A stretch of DNA of 46,412 nt. Source: CAVTUU01 sp045804965. Lineage in GTDB: Bacteria; Chloroflexota; Chloroflexia; Thermomicrobiales; UBA6265. Location of the stretch: positions 1-46,412 of the forward strand of contig JBJMMD010000054.1 of assembly GCA_045804965.1 (NCBI GenBank). Reading direction: 5' to 3'. A model generated the notes under the pieces. The model saw only the letters and a program-made list of their open reading frames with translations. It searched no databases and had not been told where the DNA came from. Shown piece by piece: positions 15,591-22,718 of this stretch. The position numbers and the translations under genes were made by a program. The first letter of the stretch is position 1. Each line of letters begins with the position of its first letter.

Positions 15591-16574
15591 CTAGCGTACG
15601 GCGGTCCCGGCATCTGTAGTGATTTGCTCATCCTTAGCTTCTTTGGTTTGCTGTGAATGGATCACGATCAAAGGCACCAAAGACTCACGGGCAAGCTTCT
15701 CGGCGACACTGCCAATAATCCAGCGACCAACGCCACTTCGACCGTGGCTCGTCATGACAATGACGTCACCTTTACGACTGGCATTCTCGATGACTTCCAC
15801 GGCGCGGCCGTCAATGATCTCCCAATCCACAGTTATTCCATTCTCGCGTAAAGGCGCCGCGGTTTCTCCGAGTTGCCCTTCCATTTTTTTGCGCAGACCA
15901 CCTATGAGTTCACTGTAAAGCTCCGTGCTGAACATTCCGCCAGCAGCGAGCGAGAATGACGTCAGCTGGCTTATATCTACGACTGATATGAGATGCATCG
16001 GCACAGCCAGCCATTTGGCCAGTGATTCGGCGAATGGGACAGCCTGAGACGCGAGATCAGAAGCGTCAAGCGGAACGAGCAGCCGGTCAATGCTCACCGA
16101 TGGATGGTCCGTCTCCCACGGGCGGATGATCATCACCGGTACATCGGCGGCTCGAGCGACCCGATCAGTGACGCTTCCATACGCGAGACGCCCAACGGCG
16201 CCTCGACCGTGACTCGCCATGACGATGAGATCAGCAGATTGTGCATTAGCTTGGTGAATGATTTCTTCAGCGGGATCGCCTTCCATCACGCTCACGCTAA
16301 CCACGATCCCAGGTGTCTCGCTACATAAGCGATCCGCCTCCTTTTCAAGTTCAGCAGTGACATCTGCGCGAAGTCTGCTGCGAACTCCTTCGGCGCTCAC
16401 GACGACATCACCCAACAATCCACGAACGGGGCGCGCTGGCGGCAAAACGCTGAAAAGGATGATGTCAGCTTCGCGTGCGGAAAGGGCGACGGCATAGTCA
16501 ATCGCTTGCGCGGAAAGTGCCGAGCCGTCGAGCGGAACAAGCACTTTGAGGGGATCTGAAAACGGCGATTCCAT
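15591..16574 (-). CDS. Tandem universal stress protein
   Basis: The ATG at 16574 is set by AAGGAG 8 bases upstream; the frame is open to 16613 without a better site. The 327-residue product has two Usp domains, beginning LKVLVPLDGSALSAQAIDYA and DRLLVPLDASDLASQAVPFA. Both nucleotide loops are intact: SHGRGAVGRLAYGSVTDRV and SHGRSGVGRWIIGSVAEKL. ATP binding is therefore likely for both halves. Together with the copies at 5238 and 12917 it shows repeated duplication of the same two-domain architecture within 11 kb. Confidence 0.94.
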   Translation of the reverse strand: MESPFSDPLKVLVPLDGSALSAQAIDYAVALSAREADIILFSVLPPARPVRGLLGDVVVSAEGVRSRLRADVTAELEKEADRLCSETPGIVVSVSVMEGDPAEEIIHQANAQSADLIVMASHGRGAVGRLAYGSVTDRVARAADVPVMIIRPWETDHPSVSIDRLLVPLDASDLASQAVPFAESLAKWLAVPMHLISVVDISQLTSFSLAAGGMFSTELYSELIGGLRKKMEGQLGETAAPLRENGITVDWEIIDGRAVEVIENASRKGDVIVMTSHGRSGVGRWIIGSVAEKLARESLVPLIVIHSQQTKEAKDEQITTDAGTAVR

Positions 16575-17696
16575 TTCTATACTCCTTCGGCTGGAAAGCG
16601 AACTCGCTTGCAAGATGCGATCGGCTCCTCAGGCAATTGCCTCTCGAGATCTAAGCGGGAACGCATCTCCCCCCTCGTTTCAACGACTTTAGTTCTCTTT
16701 CCACTAAGCAAGTCGCGCTCATCGTCGTATCCTCCGTAAAATAGTCTGATCCGATAGCGGTTCATTTGCTTGTACTTTCCAAAGCTCCTGACTGGCATCA
16801 ATGTCAAGCCAACATGAAGTCGGTTCCGAGTCCAAGATATTGGCTCGCAGCGTACGGAAGCGTCAGTTAACGGGGTTCTGGCACAACAAGATCGTGACAA
16901 GTTATTCTCATCCAACGGCTTTGACGGCAGCATCGGCAAAAGCTTTGAGATAAATACCTCCGTTCTCGCTACGGCCAGAATTTGCACCACGAATAGAGCA
17001 ACTGCTGCACCCGCGGAGCACTGTTCCGGATGGCTCCTCACTGCGTTTGAGTGGTCGAATTGCAACGAGGTCATTGGAGTAACGAAGGGCCGCGACATTG
17101 GGTCGGAACAATCGACCGAACATCGCGGCCCTGAATGGCGGGTCCGTTTACGAACGGACTGACCATCGCTGAGACCTTTACTCGACGGTGCAAATTGAGC
17201 AGCGCTGGCCTGGCGGGCCGTTCCCCTTAGTTTTGGTCGGGGCTGATTGATTTGCTCATCTCCGCTACCGTCGAGTTGTTACCTAAAAGATAGACCCGAG
17301 ACCGCCCAAAAGCGTATGAACCGAGGGCTCAGGTGTTGCAAAAACGCAACAACCCAAAGCGGGAAACGCTGGCTTCAGCTGGTCAGATGCGGTCAACCAA
17401 CGGATGGCTCGCCTTCCCGAAGTTCACCGTCCGAAGAGCCAGCGCGACGGTGCGGCGAACTCCATTGGTCTGAACGGTGCGCAGTCATCGCTCCTGCAAC
17501 GAACTTGCAACGGTGCAATGGGTAGATCGGTCACATGTGCTACCTCCTGCCTGCTACGTTGTTGCCATTTGAGAGCGACATGTGGTCGCCTCGCCGCATA
17601 GCGGCGCATCGGTCGTATCAACGCAAATCAACGACCTTGGGACGCCCCGATGGCGGGGAGTTCCCGGAATCGGGATCTGGACGAGGAGGCAGAGTG
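16575..17696. other. 1.1-kb gene-poor interval
   Basis: No gene is supported with confidence. A minus-strand frame at 16577-16765 (62 codons, starting MNRYRIRLFYGG) ends 2 bp before the USP start and could be a leader peptide or chance. A perfect 7-bp hairpin GTCCGTT-TACG-AACGGAC lies at 17152-17169. Base composition is lower in GC than the flanking genes in places, as expected of intergenic or eroded DNA. Confidence 0.4.
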
Positions 17697-18458
17697 ATGG
17701 CTGGTTCAATGAATGGAAAGGTCGCAATAGTAACTGGAGCTGCCGCTGGCATTGGCCGGGCGACTGCAATGGCATTCGCAAAAGAGGGCGCCAAGGTTGT
17801 CGTCGCGGATGTCACGGCGCCCGGTGGAGAAGAGACAGTCAATTGCATTCGTAGGGGAGGTGGCGATGCCATCTTTGTCCAGACAAACGTTGCCATCGAG
17901 AGCGAGGTCGCGTCGTTGATCAAGGCAACGATCGACGCCTACGGGCGACTCGACTACGCATTCAACAACGCCGGCATCGAGGGCGCTATCGCCCCGGCGG
18001 CAGAGTATCCAGTTGAAATGTGGGACCGGGTTTTAGGGGTCAACGTCACTGGAGCGTGGCTCTGCATGAAAGCCGAGATCCCTGAGATGCTCAAGCACGG
18101 CGGAGGGGCAATCGTGAACTGCTCGTCAGTTGCCGGCCTCGTCGGCTCGAAGGGCCTGGCTGCCTATGTTGCGAGCAAGCACGGTCTCGCCGGGCTAACT
18201 AAAGTAACCGCGCTCGATTACGCTCAGTCGGGGCTCCGGGTCAACGCTGTCTGCCCAGGCGTCATCGATACGGCGATGATCGATCGCGTCACTGGCGGTG
18301 ATGCAGCGGCTGAAAAGGGATTCGTCGCAATGGAGCCGGTCGGACGGATGGGCACGCCTGACGAAGTTGCCGCGACAGTTATTTGGCTATGTTCAGATGC
18401 CTCGTCGTTCGTAACTGGTCAAGCCCTAGCGGTCGATGGTGGCTTTGTCGCTCAATAG
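17697..18458 (+). CDS. Short-chain dehydrogenase/reductase
   Basis: The ATG at 17697 has GAGGAGG about 10 bases upstream and gives 253 residues, the classical SDR length. Cofactor-binding TGAAAGIG follows VAIVTG; an acidic Asp after the second strand (VVADV) favours NAD(H). NNAG, the catalytic Ser in NCSSVAG and the Y-x-x-x-K in YVASKHG are all in place. The C-terminus SSFVTGQALAVDGGF is typical of glucose 1-dehydrogenase/3-oxoacyl reductase-like members. The substrate is not known. It is encoded upstream of the metal transporter in the same direction but with 149 bp between, so an operon is uncertain. Confidence 0.92.
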   Translation: MAGSMNGKVAIVTGAAAGIGRATAMAFAKEGAKVVVADVTAPGGEETVNCIRRGGGDAIFVQTNVAIESEVASLIKATIDAYGRLDYAFNNAGIEGAIAPAAEYPVEMWDRVLGVNVTGAWLCMKAEIPEMLKHGGGAIVNCSSVAGLVGSKGLAAYVASKHGLAGLTKVTALDYAQSGLRVNAVCPGVIDTAMIDRVTGGDAAAEKGFVAMEPVGRMGTPDEVAATVIWLCSDASSFVTGQALAVDGGFVAQ

Positions 18459-18607
18459 CACTGATGGCGCTGTAGCGGCGAGATGAGGACCGTTCCGAAT
18501 GTGCAGTCATCGATTGCGAAAGACTGAACTGACTTGCTCGCCGCTACATCGGTTTGCGTTCCGTCGACGAACCTTAGTGCGTCGAAGCGCGAAAACGATC
18601 TCCTTCG

Positions 18608-19945
18608 ATGACTGAGCTCGTGCCGGAGGCGCCTTCCTCGACGACGTCGGACTCGCCTGATAGCAATCTCGTCGTCAGACTGCTTGATGACGAGATAGCT
18701 TCTCCGCGGAAACGGCGTCTTGAGACCCTCGGCCCAGGCTTGATAACGGGTGCGTCAGATGATGACCCATCCGGGATCGGCACCTATGCAGTGGCGGGTG
18801 CTCGCTTTGGGTTTGTATTGCTGTGGACGGCCCCGATCGCGATCCCGTTGATGATCGCGATCCAATATATGTGCGCCAAGATTGGGTTGGTCTGTGGCCG
18901 AGGTTTAGCTGGGGTGCTTCGCGGCTACTATCCTCGGTGGGTGCTGTATTTGGCCGTAAGCGGGCTCGTTATTGCCAACACCATAAATGCGGGTGTCGAC
19001 ATCGGCGCTATTGCGAGCGGCATCAACTTGTTGGTTCCTCTGCCGGTCCTCTCGCTTATCGTGCCAATCGGCATCCTCATTTTGACCCTGCAGTTTTTCG
19101 GGTCGTATCACCTCATTGTGCGCATCTTCAAGTGGATGACGCTGGCGCTGTTTGCTTACCTCGGCGCGGCGATCCTGGCGCACCCGGATGTTGCCGCTGT
19201 GATCAAGTCGACGGTTGTCCCAACGGTGAGGATGGATCGCGCATTTTTGATAACCGTCGTGGCGATTCTCGGCACAACCATTTCACCCTATCTCTTCTTC
19301 TGGGAAGCAAGCGAAGAGGTCGAAGAGGAGATCGCGCACGGCCGGCGGTTATTGTGGCAACGACAGGGCGCGACCGATTCGGAGCTGCGAGGCGCCGCCT
19401 GGGACACCGGAATCGGCATGGTCATGGCTGTCGTTATCATGCACGCGATCATGCTGGCAACCGCAGCGACGCTTCATCAGGCCGGGCAAACAGAAATTCG
19501 GTCGGCCGCTGATGCAGCTCAGGCGCTGCGTCCCCTCGCCGGCAACGCTTCGACACTTCTCTTCGCGCTCGGACTGATCGGCTCAGGCCTACTTGCTGTT
19601 CCCGTGCTCACCGGTGCAGCCGCTTACGCTGTTTCTGAGACTTTCGATTGGGCGGAGGGCTTAGGCGAGAAGCCGCGTCGCGCTAAAGGATTTTATGCGG
19701 TGATTGCGGCTTCGACATTGGTGGGAATGCTAGTCAATTTTCTCGGCATCAACCCTATATCCGCCCTCTTTTGGACCGCGGTCATCAATGGCTTGCTCGC
19801 ACCGCCATTGCTCGTGCTGGTCATGCTTGTCGTCAACAACAAAGAGATTATGGGTGAACGGGTGAATGGATCGGTCTTGAACATTCTGGGCTGGGGAACC
19901 ACCGCGGTGATGTTTCTCGCCGCTCTCGGGTTCCTGTTGATGTAG
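18608..19945 (+). CDS. Nramp-superfamily divalent metal transporter with altered metal motif
   Basis: The 445-residue protein has about 11 hydrophobic segments after a soluble N-terminal tail of about 45 residues. The first membrane segment reads LGPGLITGASDDDPSGIGTYAVAG divided over the loop; classical Nramp proteins have DPGN at this point, whereas here it is DDPSG. The sixth-helix MPH signature is also not seen in its usual form (VIMHAIML). Related proteins with such changes include Mg-type (NRMT) and uncharacterised 'divalent metal cation transporter' members. Metal choice is therefore uncertain: Mn2+/Fe2+ is less safe than for a true MntH. A partially charged cytoplasmic loop (EEVEEEIAHGRRLLWQRQG) sits mid-protein. 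Confidence 0.88.
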   Translation: MTELVPEAPSSTTSDSPDSNLVVRLLDDEIASPRKRRLETLGPGLITGASDDDPSGIGTYAVAGARFGFVLLWTAPIAIPLMIAIQYMCAKIGLVCGRGLAGVLRGYYPRWVLYLAVSGLVIANTINAGVDIGAIASGINLLVPLPVLSLIVPIGILILTLQFFGSYHLIVRIFKWMTLALFAYLGAAILAHPDVAAVIKSTVVPTVRMDRAFLITVVAILGTTISPYLFFWEASEEVEEEIAHGRRLLWQRQGATDSELRGAAWDTGIGMVMAVVIMHAIMLATAATLHQAGQTEIRSAADAAQALRPLAGNASTLLFALGLIGSGLLAVPVLTGAAAYAVSETFDWAEGLGEKPRRAKGFYAVIAASTLVGMLVNFLGINPISALFWTAVINGLLAPPLLVLVMLVVNNKEIMGERVNGSVLNILGWGTTAVMFLAALGFLLM

Positions 19946-20149
19946 CCACTCTTGGTAACGGTCACTGCTCGTGGAACATAAATCGCGGCTTCATGGTTAT
20001 CCGGGTGGTGGCAATCCGCTGGTCTGCCGCTCATTGTCACGACATTGTCACACCGGCGCTCCCACTGTAACTCCTTCCGAGCACCGAATCGCTAGCATGC
20101 CATCTATCGTCTCGGCAAGTAGCCGTGCACTCTTCAGGAGGATACGACG

Positions 20150-20965
20150 ATGGTCCATCCCACCCAGCGGACGGCTGCGCTGGCGGCCGCCTTCTTCCTT
20201 GTCGGTTCGCTCTTCTTCGGCCTGCACGCGGTCAGCGCGCAGACGACCGTGGCCCACCCAGTGCACATTCATAAGGGCAGCTGCGCCGCCCTTGGCGATG
20301 TCGCCTATCCACTGCAAGACGTCGAAGTGACTGCGCCCGCGGCGGGCACGCCCACAATAGCAGGCGCCGCAACGGCCCTCCCCGTCTGGACGAGCGTGAC
20401 CACCCTCGACGTGAAGCTGACCGCCCTGCTGGCGCAGCCCTACGCGATTAACGTGCACAAGAGCGCGAGCGCCATCGAAAACTACATCGCCTGCGGCGAC
20501 ATCGGGGGTCAGGTGGTCGCCAACGAACTGACGATCGGACTGCACTTGCTGGGGACGTACGGCTACGCGGGGATCGCCGTGCTCCACGCCGACGGTGACA
20601 AGACGAAGGTGACGCTCCACTATGTCGAGCCGCTCTCATCAGCGACGAGCGCGAACACGGTCGGGATTACCGAGACCGAGATGATGATCACCGCCTCGCA
20701 GACCTCGTTTAAAGTCGGCCAGACCTACACCTTCGTGGCAACCAACGTGGGCACAACCGAGCACGAGCTCGTCATCGAGCACCGGGGTGACGTTGACAAG
20801 CCCTTGGAGCAGAATGGGCAAGAGGCCGAGGCACCCGATATCGAGCCCGGGAAGACCAAGACGCTGACCTGGACATTCACTGAGCCGGGCGAGTACGAAT
20901 TCGCCTGTCATTTGCCCGCGCACTTCGAAGCGGGCATGGTCCTGCCCATTGAAGTGACGACGTAG
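20150..20965 (+). CDS. Exported cupredoxin-domain protein
   Basis: AGGAGG sits about 8 bases before the ATG at 20150. The 271-residue protein has a Sec signal (about 1-31, ending VSAQ). An N-terminal domain of about 130 residues contains HIHKGSC and repeated beta-like stretches with VHKSASAIENYIACGDIGG; I recognise this layout from other Chloroflexota exported proteins but know no function. The C-terminal half is a cupredoxin with type 1 copper ligands His205 (TEHELVI), Cys253, His258 and Met263 (ACHLPAHFEAGM). It probably carries electrons or copper outside the membrane. Its partner could be the copper enzymes at 8483-10632, but the genes are 10 kb apart. Confidence 0.87.
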   Translation: MVHPTQRTAALAAAFFLVGSLFFGLHAVSAQTTVAHPVHIHKGSCAALGDVAYPLQDVEVTAPAAGTPTIAGAATALPVWTSVTTLDVKLTALLAQPYAINVHKSASAIENYIACGDIGGQVVANELTIGLHLLGTYGYAGIAVLHADGDKTKVTLHYVEPLSSATSANTVGITETEMMITASQTSFKVGQTYTFVATNVGTTEHELVIEHRGDVDKPLEQNGQEAEAPDIEPGKTKTLTWTFTEPGEYEFACHLPAHFEAGMVLPIEVTT

Positions 20966-21007
20966 CCGCGTCGCGTCGGATCGCCCGCGCATATGCAAAA
21001 GCCCGAA

Positions 21008-21038
21008 GTGATGGCCACGCCGCGGGCGTGGCCGTCAC
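21008..21038 (-). terminator. Long hairpin between convergent genes
   Basis: A 14-bp stem with one G-U pair (GTGATGGCCACGCC / GGCGTGGCCGTCAC) closes a GCG loop. On the minus strand it is followed by a TTTT run within 11 bases, so it best fits the end of the minus-strand gene at 21186 while also facing the plus-strand cupredoxin gene. Confidence 0.5.
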
Positions 21039-21185
21039 AAACTCTGGCCATTGCCCGCGTCCTCGCAAGGACGGCAGTGGCGGCAGCATCTAAAGCAGAC
21101 CACCGCGCACCAGTGCGAAACGTGGCGCTAAGCCAAACACCGGCTTGGCGATCTCGAGCAGTTGGTACGGATCGAAGCGGTCAGT

Positions 21186-21980
21186 CTAGTTGTATTCGAT
21201 CTCGGTAATTTGCCAGCGGATGTACGAGAAGTCGCTGGACCCGTAGTTCCAGACTCCTTCTCCCCCCATCGGGACGTCTATTCCTTGGAACTCGCCGTAG
21301 GCCTGAATCGGGATGCTCCAGGTTTCTAGCTTGCCTCGGGCATCGTTGTAGCGCTGCGCGACGATGCCTGTCACTCTGCCCTGTACATCAAATGTGAACG
21401 TGGCCGAAGCGGTCACTCTCTGAAAACTCATAGTCGCCCGAGCAGATGTCGAGTCCTCAGTCTCCCATTTGATCAACGAGCTCAGCGCTGCTGCTGGAAA
21501 CCAGACTATCTCACCGAGATAGCGCAGCAGCGCGCCTTGATTCAGCCCACCTCCCCGCATCTTGGCCACAGGAATCAAGGACAGCACCCGCATATCGAAG
21601 TCGCCAATGCCGTCCTGAAAGCGGTCGCGACCCGAAATGGAAAGCAGCCATGCCATCTTGAATGACGCTATCCATACGAATCCTGGTGGATTGGTCGTGA
21701 AATACTGTTCAGCATCGAACGGCATCCAGCCTCTGTTTTCCGCGAGTCGGAATTCCCCCTGTTGCTTCAAGCGGACCGTGACCGGGTACGCCTTACCGAG
21801 AACGTTGGAATTCTTCAACCAGCGTTGAACTGGCCACGGCAAAGTCGCGAGATCAGCCACTGTTATCAGTCTCGGCTGTTCATTCTGTCCGGCGGACAAG
21901 AGATCGGTCACTTCCCTGCATATCCGCCGTTTCAATGCCAAGTTGCCGATACATATTGCCGAGGTTGAGAGGATCGCCAT
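21186..21980 (-). CDS. DUF6544/DUF6920-like protein with N-terminal membrane helix
   Basis: The 264-residue frame contains LPWPVQRWLKNSNVLGKAYP, VRLKQQGEFRL, WMPFDAEQYFTTNPPGFVW and YLGEIVWFPAAAL, the recognisable order of the DUF6544 family of unknown function. The C-terminal part (YGEFQGIDVPMGGEGVWNYG...FSYIRWQITEIEYN) also fits. The listed ATG 21980 has no ribosome site. The frame is open upstream to a CTG at 22013 that has AAGGA 9 bases before it; starting there adds 11 residues and completes the N-terminal hydrophobic helix (AEIAFGTLASMAILSTSAIC). CTG 22013 is a plausible true start. No function is proposed. Confidence 0.75.
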   Translation of the reverse strand: MAILSTSAICIGNLALKRRICREVTDLLSAGQNEQPRLITVADLATLPWPVQRWLKNSNVLGKAYPVTVRLKQQGEFRLAENRGWMPFDAEQYFTTNPPGFVWIASFKMAWLLSISGRDRFQDGIGDFDMRVLSLIPVAKMRGGGLNQGALLRYLGEIVWFPAAALSSLIKWETEDSTSARATMSFQRVTASATFTFDVQGRVTGIVAQRYNDARGKLETWSIPIQAYGEFQGIDVPMGGEGVWNYGSSDFSYIRWQITEIEYN

Positions 21981-22718
21981 GGAGGCAAGAGTGCCGAAAG
22001 CAATCTCCGCCAGCCTTCTTATTCCTTATCCTCAGTTGCAACGGATCTTGTCATTGCCAAATGAGAATGATGACAAACACGGCCTGCACGCTGATGCAAC
22101 GACGCGGCGACTGTGTAGGATCGCGTTGTCACCGATTCGGATCTGCAGCGACCCGCTGTATATCAGGCGATACATGCGAATAGATATTCATCGTCATAGC
22201 GATGTCAAGGCGTTCCTGCCCGACTACGGACTGGCCCGAAGTCGCGAGACCAGCGGTGCCGGGCATGCGACTCTTCGAAGTCCATCCCAGCACCTGCTAT
22301 TTGATGTCAAATGATGCTGTTTTGTGCGTGATCCTAAGGATCACGCGTCCAGTTGGTGTTGTCTGATGACGGCCAATTATGGGGCGTTCGTGTCAAAGTT
22401 CGGACAAAAACGTTAGCCGTTGTCCCTGTCCTAGCTGCTCACGTGGTTGAACTTGGAGTCCTTGGTCGAGGGCCGATCATTGGGTCTAGCGATTCGGTGT
22501 TTTGTGTGGTTGACCGCCCGCGGCGCTCAACCTAGCTTATATCAGAATCGTCCTTCTCCTTGGAGAAGCTATCGCAAACGTGTCGGCCTGCTTTCGCGTG
22601 ATTCGAGACTTAGTGTAACCTGGCGCACCCGAGTGTGCCGGCGGACAGCCAACGGTGTGTTGGCCCATCGATTCCGGCGCTATCGGCGGCAGCGCCGCCA
22701 GCCTTCCCGGAGCGATCC
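21981..22718. other. 740-bp interval with an eroded repeat
   Basis: No intact gene. It contains a decayed copy of the integrase-tail/attachment-like repeat (about 22185-22410) and the upstream region of the first GH38-like gene. Confidence 0.5.
22185..22410. repeat. Dispersed repeat copy B with decayed integrase tail
   Basis: The left part, read on the minus strand, still spells L-V-S-R-L-R-A-S-P and then hits a stop and a deletion, whereas copy C reads LVQRLQASPKVVQERFGHAD. The right part (22255-22410) matches copies A and C: GGTGCCGGGCATG, TTTTGTGCGTGATCC, CCAGTTGGTGTTGT, TGATGACGGCCAAT and GTTCGTGTCAAAGTT. It is an older, more damaged copy of the same element end. Confidence 0.65.

Noticed and set aside
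16577..16765. 62-codon minus-strand frame (MNRYRIRLFYGG...) ending just before a USP gene
   Set aside because: No recognisable motif and only a weak ribosome site; could be a leader peptide but evidence is too thin.
21943..22314. Plus-strand 123-codon frame
   Set aside because: Overlaps the DUF6544-like gene antisense and the decayed repeat; composition is not protein-like.
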